Positions 26,025-35,697 of a DNA stretch of 64,000 nucleotides are shown in pieces. The position numbers and the translations under genes were made by a program. Under the pieces are notes generated by a model. That model was not told where the DNA came from. It did no database searches and worked only from the letters and a program-made list of their open reading frames with translations. The DNA comes from Aquimarina megaterium XH134 (GTDB taxonomy: Bacteria > Bacteroidota > Bacteroidia > Flavobacteriales > Flavobacteriaceae): positions 186,001 through 250,000 of the forward strand of contig NZ_JACB01000015.1 of the NCBI RefSeq assembly GCF_000520975.1, given 5' to 3'. Position 1 is the first letter of the stretch, and every line of letters begins with the position of its first letter.

Positions 26025-26453
26025 ATGAACGAATTAATTTCTAAAAAAAGTTGGTGGAATCGAAACTGGAAATGGACACTTCCTACGATAGGGATAGTTG
26101 TTTGTATATTCGTGTTTTTTATGATGACTGGTAATGCTGCATTTAGATATGGATCTGTTTATGTTCAACCTAATCTTACAGAAAACGCACTTGAAATAGC
26201 TAAAAAAAATGATCGTGTTATTGAAAAATTAGGCGAGCTATCTCCAATAGATTTCTTTCGATTACTAGAAGGAGAAGTCGAATATTCAAATCACAACACT
26301 TCAATTGCATTAACTGTTGGAATCAGAGGCACCAAAGGAAAAGCTAAACTGGATATCGTAGCCAATAAAAAAGGAGTTAACTGGGAATATCAAAAAATTA
26401 CCGTTAGAATTAAAAAACCAAAAAAAGAATCTATTACAATTCTGGAAGAATAA
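26025..26453 (+). CDS. Coa1-like membrane protein (cytochrome oxidase assembly family)
   Basis: One N-terminal membrane helix (about 17-36, TLPTIGIVVCIFVFFMM) followed by an extracytoplasmic domain that resembles the Coa1 / DUF1783 family. In yeast that family helps assemble cytochrome c oxidase. Bacterial members are mostly uncharacterised, so the function is inferred from family only. It converges on the ferredoxin gene with a 5-nt gap. Confidence 0.65.
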   Translation: MNELISKKSWWNRNWKWTLPTIGIVVCIFVFFMMTGNAAFRYGSVYVQPNLTENALEIAKKNDRVIEKLGELSPIDFFRLLEGEVEYSNHNTSIALTVGIRGTKGKAKLDIVANKKGVNWEYQKITVRIKKPKKESITILEE

Positions 26454-26458
26454 TACAA

Positions 26459-26779
26459 TTAAGACTCCGGGGCTAATTCTATTTCTAATCCATCCAACTC
26501 GGGAGTAATTGGGATTTGACATCCTAACCTACTATTATCCTCTACATAAAAGGCTTCTGCTAACATCAAATCTTCATCCTGCCCCATTTCTGGTAATTCG
26601 TGATCAGATAAAATATAGCATTGACAAGAAGCACACATGGCCATTCCCCCACAGGTTCCTTCTACTGGTAATTCATAAGCTTTACAAATTTCCATTAAAT
26701 TCATAGCCATATCAGTAGGTGCTTGTATCTCATGTACTACACCTTCTCTATCTTTTATTTTTATGGTAACATCTGACAT
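26459..26779 (-). CDS. 2Fe-2S ferredoxin, adrenodoxin type
   Basis: Electron carrier of 106 residues. Cluster ligands are C43, C49, C52 (C-x5-C-x2-C) and C87, the spacing of adrenodoxin-type ferredoxins. The partner is not shown by context. The ferredoxin-dependent sulfite reductase and ferredoxin reductase lie 3-6 kb away in a separate operon, and a link is possible but unproven. Confidence 0.9.
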   Translation of the reverse strand: MSDVTIKIKDREGVVHEIQAPTDMAMNLMEICKAYELPVEGTCGGMAMCASCQCYILSDHELPEMGQDEDLMLAEAFYVEDNSRLGCQIPITPELDGLEIELAPES

Positions 26780-27102
26780 ATCTTTTTATTTCTGTTTACA
26801 AATATAATCAAAGACCTTACCGATTTTATTTAAGGTCTTTTACATTTTATTTTAAATTGTTTAGCGTATTTTATTTAAGGGTCGTATCTCGTTTTTTTAA
26901 ACCAGTAATTATGAAGATTTTGAAGTATCAAATATACTGAATCTTATAAAAAATCATTCAAATAATAATCATTTATTAACATCTATTTTATAAAAACTAA
27001 ACCAATAAAAAAAAGTGCCTTTTAATGAAAAAAATAAAATCAATACTATCATCTACCTTTCATCATTATTATGCTAAAGAAATAGAACGAAAAAAGAAGA
27101 CA
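26780..27102. other. 323-bp gap with a weak bidirectional hairpin
   Basis: AT-rich. The one clear structure is AAAGACCTTA...TAAGGTCTTT (about 26813-26841), which could stop transcripts of the DUF5009 operon reading leftward or readthrough from the Coa1-like gene. No gene that I would support. Confidence 0.4.
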
Positions 27103-28275
27103 TCACAGTTTTAGCTTATATTTTTTTTGTTCTAACCAGCCCGTAAAAACGACTACTAATAAAGAAAAGATAAAAGATATAAACAGCCCTAAGCCTGAAG
27201 AGTTCAAAATATCAGGAAATTTAATATCGGTAATGGCATACATTGGATACAAAAGATAAGGGATCATATAACATGTTAATGTTGCTGTACCTGCCGGAGC
27301 AATTATCTTTGCCCAACTAGTTTGTTTTTTCACATCTGTAATGTAATACAATATTGCAAACATAAGAAAACCTATTCCTGTGCAGATAGCTAACCAAGAT
27401 GGTGTTCCTTGTATTTTAGAAATACCCCAATATGGTCTGGTTGCTATTCCATAAATAATATGTAGTACCCCTAATCCTATTAAACTTATATATCGCCATT
27501 TTATATTTGTTCCTGATAGCTTTTTAAATATTAATGTTGCGACAATACCTGCTGTAGTAAATGCAGGAATAGTACCTGTATATAATGTAGAGAACAAAGT
27601 AATACTATCATTTTCGAAAATTAGCTTATCGGTCTGATTCAATATAGAAAGTAGATTAAAAACCACCCATAAAACAACTATTATCACAATATTCCTTTTA
27701 CTATATAGGTAAATTAACCCGTTTATAGCATAGGCCCAACCAATAAGCCCCAAAATACCCCACCATTGTATTTTCATCCAATTTTCTCCTTGAGGACCTC
27801 CATTGTATATAACTGCCAAAAAAATAAGTATAATAATTCCTAAAGCCTGAAAATAGACATGCCATTTTTTTTGAATTGGGCTTTTTTTCCAATTCATCCA
27901 AATTAATAGTACTGCCAAGGCCATAAGTAACCCCCAAAAATATTTTCCAATAAGAATGCTTTCATGGTGAGCTGTTTCATAGTTTACCATAAAAAAACCA
28001 ATTAACAGCAATGAAAAAGATCTTATAATTATATGCTTTGCTATTGAAGTCTTACTTTCTTTTTTAGCAAGTCTATTTTCGATTGCATAAGGAATACTAA
28101 GGCCAACAATAAATAAAAACAACGGAAAAATAATATCAGAAAATCCCATATAATCTTCACTAGCAGTCGCATGTTGAAGCCACTTAGGAATATCTGTAAG
28201 TGTCCAGAAGTCATTTACCCAGATCATTAAAACCATTGTTAAAGCTCTAAAAATATCTATTGATGCAATTCTCAT
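27103..28275 (-). CDS. Multi-pass acyltransferase-like protein (DUF5009/HGSNAT type)
   Basis: About ten to eleven membrane helices. The start SIDIFRALTMVLMIWVND and the FPLFLFIVGLSIPYA helix match the bacterial relatives of heparan-alpha-glucosaminide N-acetyltransferase, which move acetyl groups across the membrane onto sugars. It starts 2 nt after the stop of the putative glycoside hydrolase gene, so the two are translated together. This suggests handling of an acetylated or amino sugar outside the cytoplasm. Confidence 0.82.
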   Translation of the reverse strand: MRIASIDIFRALTMVLMIWVNDFWTLTDIPKWLQHATASEDYMGFSDIIFPLFLFIVGLSIPYAIENRLAKKESKTSIAKHIIIRSFSLLLIGFFMVNYETAHHESILIGKYFWGLLMALAVLLIWMNWKKSPIQKKWHVYFQALGIIILIFLAVIYNGGPQGENWMKIQWWGILGLIGWAYAINGLIYLYSKRNIVIIVVLWVVFNLLSILNQTDKLIFENDSITLFSTLYTGTIPAFTTAGIVATLIFKKLSGTNIKWRYISLIGLGVLHIIYGIATRPYWGISKIQGTPSWLAICTGIGFLMFAILYYITDVKKQTSWAKIIAPAGTATLTCYMIPYLLYPMYAITDIKFPDILNSSGLGLFISFIFSLLVVVFTGWLEQKKYKLKL

Positions 28276-28277
28276 AT

Positions 28278-29414
28278 TTAAAAATCTGCATTAATTGTTT
28301 TTTGCAAGACTTCCCAATGTGCATCTGTCATCCTATTTGGTGTAAATAAACAAATGCCAGTGGCTCCATTTTGAATAGATTCAATAATTGCAGCTTCTAA
28401 TTCTTCGGGTAATAATCCATGATTTTCGGGATCTGCTTCATTTGCCTTATTTTTAGGTTTCGGACAAATGAATAAACCACTATAAACAGGTTTCTTATTA
28501 TTAACAGCAGTTACTTCTTCTTTTGTTAGTTCGCCAATCCATTTTGTATCTTCTAGATAGAAATCATTATAATTCATAGGGAAAAATGCATCCAAATTCC
28601 ATTTATCCCATTCTTGTCTTACTAGTTTTTTTGCAATAGAATTTGGCCCTGGAAACACTGCTGCATTAATCACTTTATTTTTACCATGCACTACATCTGC
28701 TAATTTATTCACCGTTTTAGTTATCAAATCATAACGAAATTGTTTCCATTCTTCGACTTGTGAAGGATGATCTTCAGCATCTTTAATATCTATGCCTGAT
28801 AACGTTTTAAAATCATGAACACATTTATCACAGTAACAATAATCAAATTGAGGATATTCTTTATCCATTACCAGGTTATATTTTTCCCATAATCCTTTTG
28901 CCAAAATCACATCTGGAAACCGTATATAATCTAGATGAATTCCATCTACTTCTTCTACATCAGCAACACTACTGTATAGGCTATTAAGAAAATCATACAC
29001 TTCATCTTTATTAGGGCATAAAAACTGATAGTGCGAAACATATGCTGGTTTATCATATGCAGATTCACCATTTCGATTAATAGCGTACCATTCTGGTTTT
29101 AATTTTGGATTAGAGTTTTGTATCATGGTCGGTATCCATGCATGAAATACCATCCCCGTTTGCTTAACAATTTTACCGACTCTTTTATAGGTTAAAGGGT
29201 CATGACCTGCAGAATACATTAAACCATCTATTCCTTTATTTTTTAATTCCTGAAATTGTTTTTTTAATTCTTCATCTGATGCATTTTCGGGTAGATGCGC
29301 CCATGCATAAACAGGTATTTTGTTTTTAGTAATTACATTTTTTTCAGTTTCAGCTTTATTTTTACAAGCAATTAACACAAAAACAATCGAAAGAATAGAA
29401 AATAGCTTTTTCAT
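28278..29414 (-). CDS. Lipoprotein of the GHL10-like glycoside hydrolase superfamily
   Basis: Lipobox LIAC at residues 14-17, then a TIM-barrel-like domain with LDYIRFP (in DGIHLDYIRFP), a motif of the GHL10/DUF187 putative glycosidases. An unusual CYCDKC cluster follows near residues 193-198. The substrate is unknown. Operon with the DUF5009 acyltransferase-like gene 2 nt downstream. Probably in the periplasm or on the outer membrane. Confidence 0.78.
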   Translation of the reverse strand: MKKLFSILSIVFVLIACKNKAETEKNVITKNKIPVYAWAHLPENASDEELKKQFQELKNKGIDGLMYSAGHDPLTYKRVGKIVKQTGMVFHAWIPTMIQNSNPKLKPEWYAINRNGESAYDKPAYVSHYQFLCPNKDEVYDFLNSLYSSVADVEEVDGIHLDYIRFPDVILAKGLWEKYNLVMDKEYPQFDYCYCDKCVHDFKTLSGIDIKDAEDHPSQVEEWKQFRYDLITKTVNKLADVVHGKNKVINAAVFPGPNSIAKKLVRQEWDKWNLDAFFPMNYNDFYLEDTKWIGELTKEEVTAVNNKKPVYSGLFICPKPKNKANEADPENHGLLPEELEAAIIESIQNGATGICLFTPNRMTDAHWEVLQKTINADF

Positions 29415-29597
29415 AAGAACGTTTAAAAAAAATTAGAACCATAGGTAAAGAAAAAAAACAGAGTTTAAAATTTTTTTCTACAAAACACATCATTTCATAG
29501 AAGTACAACCTATTTTGTAATCTATTATACCATTTTAATAACATTAAAATGAGATATTGAAACAATTTAACCTTGGTTCATAGGGTTCTAAAAAAGG

Positions 29598-29638
29598 ACA
29601 GGTGTATACCGAAAATTAATTTTTCGGTATACACCTGT
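29598..29638 (-). terminator. Strong terminator of the sulfate-assimilation operon
   Basis: An 18-bp perfect stem (ACAGGTGTATACCGAAAA and its complement) with a 5-nt loop, 25 nt after the stop of the last cys operon gene. It is the strongest hairpin I found in the window. Confidence 0.85.
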
Positions 29639-29662
29639 TTTATTTTTAAAATAAACTCTTTT

Positions 29663-30718
29663 CTAATTAATAGCTTTTACTACTTCTTTTTTAGCCTCTT
29701 TTTTAGTTCCATCAAATCCTTCTACTCCACCAACAGTTGTATATTTCATCACATACTTTTTATCTGGAAAGATTCTTTGATAAGCACTCTGACACATAAT
29801 GGCTGCTTCATGAAAACCAGAAAGAATTAGTTTTAGTTTTCCTTTATATGTATTTACATCGCCAATAGCGTAAATTCCCGGGATATTAGTTTGGTAATCG
29901 TATGAATTATCTACTTTGATCGCATTTTTTTCGATCTCTAATCCCCAATCTCCTATTGGTCCTAATTTTGGAGATAATCCAAATAACGGGATGAAATAAT
30001 CTGTATCTAAAATAATTTCACCTTTTGTTTTATGTTTTATACCAACCGCTGTAATGTGATCATCACCTTTCAATTCTTTTACTTCAGCTTCAGTAATCAG
30101 GTTTACTTTTCCTAATTTAGAAAGTTCTGCTACTCTTTCTACCGAATCTAAAGCTCCACGAAATTCGTTTCGTCTATGCACTAGAGTTACTTCACTGGCA
30201 ACATCTGCCAAGAAAATCGACCAATCTAAAGCGGAGTCTCCTCCTCCTGCAATTACAACTCGTTTATCTCTATATACTTCTGGATCACGTATGATATACG
30301 CTACTCCTTTATCTTCGAAATCTGCAATATTTGGGATCGGTGGTTTACGAGGCTCGAAAGAACCTAATCCTCCTGCAATTGCAACTACTGGTGCATTATG
30401 TTGCGTTCCTTTATTGGTAGTTACCAAAAAAGTATCATCTTCTAATTTCTCGATAGTTTCTGCTCTTTCTCCTAGAGTAAACCCGGGTTTAAAAGGTTTT
30501 ATTTGCTCCATTAGGTTATCTACCAATTCTCCTGCAAGTATTTCTGGAAAACCAGGAATATCATATATTGGTTTTTTGGGATATATTTCTGAGCATTGCC
30601 CACCTGGTTGTGGTAAGGCATCAATAAGATGCGTCTTTAACTTCAGTAATCCTGCTTCAAAAACAGTAAATAGTCCTGTTGGTCCCGCTCCGATTATTAA
30701 AATATCAGTCTTAATCAT
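29663..30718 (-). CDS. Thioredoxin-reductase-like ferredoxin-NADP reductase
   Basis: FAD/NAD(P) oxidoreductase: GAGPTG (11-16) for FAD, GGGDSALDW for NADP, and GIYAIGDVN near the C terminus. There is no CxxC redox pair where thioredoxin reductase has one, which matches the TrxR-like ferredoxin-NADP+ reductases. As last gene of the sulfite-reductase operon it probably reduces the ferredoxin that feeds sulfite reductase. Overlaps the preceding gene by 4 nt. Confidence 0.85.
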   Translation of the reverse strand: MIKTDILIIGAGPTGLFTVFEAGLLKLKTHLIDALPQPGGQCSEIYPKKPIYDIPGFPEILAGELVDNLMEQIKPFKPGFTLGERAETIEKLEDDTFLVTTNKGTQHNAPVVAIAGGLGSFEPRKPPIPNIADFEDKGVAYIIRDPEVYRDKRVVIAGGGDSALDWSIFLADVASEVTLVHRRNEFRGALDSVERVAELSKLGKVNLITEAEVKELKGDDHITAVGIKHKTKGEIILDTDYFIPLFGLSPKLGPIGDWGLEIEKNAIKVDNSYDYQTNIPGIYAIGDVNTYKGKLKLILSGFHEAAIMCQSAYQRIFPDKKYVMKYTTVGGVEGFDGTKKEAKKEVVKAIN

Positions 30719-31308
30719 TTTTCAACTTCTTTTTTTCCTATTAATCCTTTAGTAAATTCGTTTAGTGTCTCCACTTTTTCTTCAAAATTACCTTTTATTG
30801 TTTTTCTGTACTCGTTTAAATTTTTAACTAAATCATCAATATTTTCAGGTATCGCTTCCTCAAAAAACTGACGTAATCGTTTGGCTGTAGTCGGTGATTT
30901 CCCATTAGTAGAGATTGCCACTTTTACATTGCCTTTGGTTACAATCGCGCCCATATAAAAATCACAATACGGCGGATTGTCTGCTACATTAACCAGTATA
31001 CTTCGTTTCCTACAATCTTTATACACCTGCATATTAACTTTAGGAACATCTGTGGTAGCAATCACAATATGTTTTCCTTTGAGAAAACGTTTGTGATATT
31101 TTTTATGTATCATTTCCACTCCAAACTTATTCGCTAATGCTATTGTACCTTCTCTAAACATTGATGATACTATAGTCACCTTAGCATCTGGGCTGGATTT
31201 TAATAAGAACGTAAGTTTTTCTTCTGCTACATTTCCTCCTCCTACGATAAGGGTTTCAAGGTTTGCAGCCTTTAAAAAAACTGGATATAAATTGTTTCTT
31301 TCTTTCAT
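30715..31308 (-). CDS. Precorrin-2 dehydrogenase / sirohydrochlorin ferrochelatase (CysG-N, Met8-like)
   Basis: NAD-dependent oxidation of precorrin-2 and probably iron insertion to make sirohaem for the sulfite reductase in this operon. The Rossmann motif VGGGNVAEEKL (about 18-28) and the STNGKSPTTAKRLR active-site loop are clear. At 197 residues it carries only the N-terminal half of CysG; the methyltransferase half is the separate gene upstream. Confidence 0.9.
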   Translation of the reverse strand: MKERNNLYPVFLKAANLETLIVGGGNVAEEKLTFLLKSSPDAKVTIVSSMFREGTIALANKFGVEMIHKKYHKRFLKGKHIVIATTDVPKVNMQVYKDCRKRSILVNVADNPPYCDFYMGAIVTKGNVKVAISTNGKSPTTAKRLRQFFEEAIPENIDDLVKNLNEYRKTIKGNFEEKVETLNEFTKGLIGKKEVEK

Positions 31309-31329
31309 CTTTAAGCTAGTCCAAAACTA

Positions 31330-32097
31330 TTAAGATACAATTTCTTCTCGAACTTCATTATAAATAGAAGCTAGTCGAACTCGTTGGGTTACCACTTCCC
31401 CTATTATAATAATTGCTGGTGAGGATAATTCTTTTTCTAAAACTACTTCCTCAATATTCTCTATTGTACTGTATCCAAACTTCTCTTTTTCTGTGGTTCC
31501 GTTTTGGATAATAGCTACTGGAATGTCTTGCTTATTTTCGGCAGCAAAGATACTAACTATTTCATTCAACTTACTCATTCCCATCAAAATTACCACAGTT
31601 GCATTTGATTTTGCTGCCAGGCATATATCCTGTGATAATTTGTGGGATTTTGTGGTTCCTGTAATAACCCAAAAACTTTCTGAGGATCCTCTTTTTGTTA
31701 ATGGGATTCCCTGGTATGCTGGAACAGCTAAAGATGATGATATCCCCGGAACCATATTGGTCTCTACATCAAACTGTTGCACGTAATCAATTTCTTCTGC
31801 TCCACGTCCAAAAATAAAAGGATCTCCTCCTTTTAATCGCACTACATGCCCATGGCTTTTGGCTCTACTTACTATTAATTCATTAATCTGTTCTTGTTGA
31901 TATGCATAGCATCCTTTTCTTTTACCAACAAATATCTTCTCTGCTTTAGATGCATAACCCAATAAGGTTTCATTAATGAGTGCATCATATAACACCACAT
32001 CTGCAGACTCTAAAGCTTTAATTGCTTTTAGAGTGATCAAATCAGGATCTCCCGGACCTGCTCCTACTACTGTTAATTTTGGTGTTTTATTATTCAT
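31330..32097 (-). CDS. cobA: Uroporphyrinogen-III C-methyltransferase
   Basis: SAM-dependent methylation of uroporphyrinogen III to precorrin-2. Motifs VGAGPGDPDLITLKA (11-25), RLKGGDPFIFGRG and VPGISS are characteristic. It links the SAM pool to sirohaem synthesis. In the sulfite reductase operon, 9 nt after the sulfite reductase stop and 21 nt before the CysG-N gene. Confidence 0.93.
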   Translation of the reverse strand: MNNKTPKLTVVGAGPGDPDLITLKAIKALESADVVLYDALINETLLGYASKAEKIFVGKRKGCYAYQQEQINELIVSRAKSHGHVVRLKGGDPFIFGRGAEEIDYVQQFDVETNMVPGISSSLAVPAYQGIPLTKRGSSESFWVITGTTKSHKLSQDICLAAKSNATVVILMGMSKLNEIVSIFAAENKQDIPVAIIQNGTTEKEKFGYSTIENIEEVVLEKELSSPAIIIIGEVVTQRVRLASIYNEVREEIVS

Positions 32098-32105
32098 TAT
32101 TTTCT

Positions 32106-34196
32106 TTATGCATTTTCTACTTCAACAGCTCTGAATTCCTGCACTTTTTGCAAAAATTGTTCTGCATTTTTAATATAATCTACTGCAAAATCTCTGGTAG
32201 GTGCATTTTTTTGAAGTTGATAAATCAAGTCGGCAAATGTTCCTTCTAATTGTACTTTTCCGCTTGCAACAAATTCTTCATCAAACTGATTTATAATTTT
32301 GGCATGCGTATTCGTTTTTTTATTTTCGGCTAACAACAATGCTTTTGCTGAGTTTACTAATGAGCTGTATGCGTGATACACAGCATCAGAGTATATCTCA
32401 TTTTCAAAAGATATTTTTGCATTTTCTATTTTCTCTTCACTTTCTAAGAATAAGGTAGCTATTAAATCTATAACTACTCCCGCACATTCTCCCACACCAA
32501 TTGCCTTCACATAATTCTCTTCTGTCCCCCAATCGATAAAATCTTCTTGGGTAAGATTATCTACATTGGATAAATCGGTAAGAAAGTCATAGAAATACTT
32601 TTCACCTTGATCGGTATAGTACTCTATAAAAGTTTTTCCATTTGCATTTGCTTCAAAATCATTAAGAATTCTTCGTAATGCTTCTGGTCCTCTTCTACTA
32701 GGTATTTTTACTACTTTATCTGCAAAACGACCATTACCACCTCCTAAGTTTCCTCCTCCTAATAGTACTTGTAATGCGGGTGCAACTAATTTATCCTTAG
32801 TTCGTACTGACATTCCTTGAAAACCAATATTTGCCATATTATGTTGCCCGCACGCATTCATACATCCGCTAATTTTGATCACTAAATCTTCTTTTTCAAG
32901 ATATTGAGGATATTCTGTCTTGATTATACGTTCTAGTTCCTCGGCAATACCTGTACTACTGGCAATTCCTAAGTTACAGGTATCTGTTCCTGGACAAGCT
33001 GTTATATCTACTGCTTTGTTATATCCTGATTCTACAAATCCTAATTTCTCTAATTCCTGATAAAAGAACGGTACTGCATCTTCTTTTACAAAAGGAATCA
33101 AAATATTCTGACGCAATGATAATCTTATCTCTCCGGCTGCATATTTCTCTACTAAATCCGCCAGCAATCTGGCTTTATCTGTATAAAAATCACCCAATAG
33201 TACTTTAATACCTATAGCTACGTATCCTTCTTGCTTTTGAGCAATTACATTGGTAGATTTCCACAGGTCGAAAACTTTTTGGTTTTTGATCTGTACTTGA
33301 GGTATTTCGGTTTCAACCGGAGTTGATGTTTTATATGATTCTGCATCGATCACAACAGTTTTTTGAGCTATTGCATTTTGCTCTGCTTCTATTAATTCTT
33401 TGAATGCTTCAAGACCTATGTCTTTAAGTAAAAACTTCATTCTTGCCTTGGCTCTACTTTTACGTTCCCCATGACGATCAAAAATTCTCAATACCCCTTC
33501 CATTAAAGGAATGATCTTTTCTGATGGCAAGAAACTGTATAATTCATCTGCATGTCTTGGTTGTGATCCCAATCCACCGGCTAACATTACTTTAAATCCT
33601 CGAACTCCATTTTCAATTTTAGCAATAAAGCCTAAATCATGCATATAGGATAGCCCGGTATCTTCTTCGGTTCCTGAAAAAGAGACTTTAAATTTACGCC
33701 CCATTTCCTGGCAGATAGGGTTTCTTAAAAAGAAGCGAAATAATGCATCTGCATAAGGTGATACATCAAAAGGTTCTTTTGGATCAATTCCGGCAGTTTC
33801 TGATGCGGTTACATTACGAACTGTATTACCACAAGCTTCTCTTAACGTTACATCATCTTTTTCTAACTCTGCCCATAGCTCAGGAGTCCTATTTAAATCT
33901 ACATAATGAATCTGAATATCCTGGCGTGTCGTAATATGTAGTCTTCCTCTAGAATACTCATCAGAAACTTCACAAATACGTCTTAGTTGATTACTCAACA
34001 CTTTACCATAGGGTAACTTAATACGAATCATCTGCACTCCTTCCTGGCGTTGGCCATATACACCACGCGCCAAACGAAGGCTACGAAACTTCTCTTCATC
34101 AATCTTACCCTTATGGAATTGCTCAATTTTATTAGCTAATTCTATAACGTCTTTTTGAACAATTGGGTTTTCTATTTCGGTTCTAAAACTTTGCAT
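32106..34196 (-). CDS. Sulfite reductase (ferredoxin/sirohaem) with C-terminal HEPN-like domain
   Basis: Reduces sulfite to sulfide with six electrons using sirohaem and a 4Fe-4S cluster. Cluster ligands are C401-x5-C407 (TACPGTDTC) and C445-x3-C449 (GCMNAC). Two ferredoxin-like half domains and both sirohaem-binding segments are present. The catalytic part ends near residue 580. About 110 further residues (586-688) look like a HEPN four-helix domain (IYSDAVYHAYSSLVNSAKALLL, then TH). No CysJ-type flavoprotein is nearby, so ferredoxin is the likely donor. A nitrite reductase role is less likely given the cys neighbours. Confidence 0.9.
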   Translation of the reverse strand: MQSFRTEIENPIVQKDVIELANKIEQFHKGKIDEEKFRSLRLARGVYGQRQEGVQMIRIKLPYGKVLSNQLRRICEVSDEYSRGRLHITTRQDIQIHYVDLNRTPELWAELEKDDVTLREACGNTVRNVTASETAGIDPKEPFDVSPYADALFRFFLRNPICQEMGRKFKVSFSGTEEDTGLSYMHDLGFIAKIENGVRGFKVMLAGGLGSQPRHADELYSFLPSEKIIPLMEGVLRIFDRHGERKSRAKARMKFLLKDIGLEAFKELIEAEQNAIAQKTVVIDAESYKTSTPVETEIPQVQIKNQKVFDLWKSTNVIAQKQEGYVAIGIKVLLGDFYTDKARLLADLVEKYAAGEIRLSLRQNILIPFVKEDAVPFFYQELEKLGFVESGYNKAVDITACPGTDTCNLGIASSTGIAEELERIIKTEYPQYLEKEDLVIKISGCMNACGQHNMANIGFQGMSVRTKDKLVAPALQVLLGGGNLGGGNGRFADKVVKIPSRRGPEALRRILNDFEANANGKTFIEYYTDQGEKYFYDFLTDLSNVDNLTQEDFIDWGTEENYVKAIGVGECAGVVIDLIATLFLESEEKIENAKISFENEIYSDAVYHAYSSLVNSAKALLLAENKKTNTHAKIINQFDEEFVASGKVQLEGTFADLIYQLQKNAPTRDFAVDYIKNAEQFLQKVQEFRAVEVENA

Positions 34197-34302
34197 CTTT
34201 TTTCGTATTTCTGCCTTTAAAAAAGGTCATAGTTATGACTTTTGTATGATGGTTTTATTATTCTAAATTTCTTGTTTTCTTCCTATAAAGAATGGCTTAT
34301 AT

Positions 34303-35550
34303 TTATTCTATAAAACCAACTCCTGAAGTTGTATTGGTTTGTGAATCTATTAATATAAATGATCCTGAAGCTTTATTCTTACTATAAGAATCAATTGCTA
34401 AAGGTTTGCTCAACTGTATCTGAACTTTTCCTATTTCGTTTAAACTCAAAGCATTTTTTGAAGTATTATCTCCAGAAAAATCGGTTGCTATAGTTCCGTT
34501 TATACTCTTCACTTTTGCTAGAATTCTATTGCTTCCGCTTTGTATAAAGTAATTCGTTCCTGGATTTAGATCTTTACCGTCCATCCAGCATACTGTTGCG
34601 GTCAATTGTTTTTCTACCCGAGGCTTCTCTGATGATTTTACAATCATATCTCCTCGACTTACATTTACATCATCTTCTAAGGTAATAGTGCAAGAACTTC
34701 CTCTACCTGCAGTATCAAATTTCTGATCAAAAAAGTAAATTTCTTTTACTTTTGATGTAGTTAATGAAGGTAAAATTGTTACCTCATCTCCAACAGAAAG
34801 GTCGCCTCCGTATAATTTACCTGCATATCCTCTAAAGTCATGAAACTCATCTTTTTTAGGACGAATTACGGTTTGAATTGGAAAACGTACCTGAGCTTTT
34901 TCATACACATCCTGTGCATCTAATTTCTCTAAGTGTTCTAGTAAAGTTTGCCCGGTATACCATGGGGTATTCTCAGATTTATCTACCACATTATCGCCCT
35001 GCAATGCACTTACCGGGATGAACGTTATATTCTGTTCTTTGTAATCACTTTTTTCGATCAATGTTTCAAAATCGGCTTTAATAGCTTCATATTTTTCCTG
35101 AGAAAAATCTACCAAATCCATTTTATTAACTGCTACAATCACATCTTTAACTCTTAACAGATTATTGATAAAAAAGTGACGATAGGTTTGTTCTATTACA
35201 CCTTTACGAGCATCTACCAAAATGATAGAGGCTTGTGATGTCGATGCTCCTGTAACCATATTTCTGGTATATTCAATATGTCCGGGGGTATCTGCTATAA
35301 TATAACTTTTGGTTTTTGTAGAAAAGTAGATATGAGCAACATCAATAGTAATCCCTTGTTCACGTTCGGCTACCAATCCATCTGTAGCCAACGAAAAATC
35401 TAAATAATCAAAACCATTGGCTTTACTTCTGGTTTCAATTGCTTCTAATTTATCTGTTGTTAATGATTTTGTATCATATAGAATACGACCGATCAAGGTA
35501 CTTTTACCATCATCTACACTTCCTGCTGTTGCTATTTTTAATACATCCAT
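34303..35550 (-). CDS. cysN: Sulfate adenylyltransferase subunit 1 (GTPase)
   Basis: EF-Tu-like GTPase that drives APS formation by CysD. P-loop GSVDDGKS (10-17), DTPGH and NKMD are present, with beta-barrel domains II/III after them. It ends at 415 residues, so there is no fused APS kinase (CysC) domain. Follows cysD in the operon with a 147-nt gap. Confidence 0.94.
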   Translation of the reverse strand: MDVLKIATAGSVDDGKSTLIGRILYDTKSLTTDKLEAIETRSKANGFDYLDFSLATDGLVAEREQGITIDVAHIYFSTKTKSYIIADTPGHIEYTRNMVTGASTSQASIILVDARKGVIEQTYRHFFINNLLRVKDVIVAVNKMDLVDFSQEKYEAIKADFETLIEKSDYKEQNITFIPVSALQGDNVVDKSENTPWYTGQTLLEHLEKLDAQDVYEKAQVRFPIQTVIRPKKDEFHDFRGYAGKLYGGDLSVGDEVTILPSLTTSKVKEIYFFDQKFDTAGRGSSCTITLEDDVNVSRGDMIVKSSEKPRVEKQLTATVCWMDGKDLNPGTNYFIQSGSNRILAKVKSINGTIATDFSGDNTSKNALSLNEIGKVQIQLSKPLAIDSYSKNKASGSFILIDSQTNTTSGVGFIE

Positions 35551-35697
35551 CTTATTTTGGTTGATGGTTAATAGTTTTTTGTTGAAGGTCTTTTTTATAA
35601 CTCATAAAAGATTCCTTACTAATACTATCACCAATTATTTTGATCCTTAATTTATATTTTCACTAATCATTAGAAAACTAATAACCAGCAACTAATT

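Noticed and set aside
27024..27113. A 29-codon ORF (MKKIKSILSS...) on the plus strand
   Set aside because: It overlaps the 3' end of the convergent acyltransferase gene, has no homologue or promoter in view, and its composition is what AT-rich spacer gives by chance.
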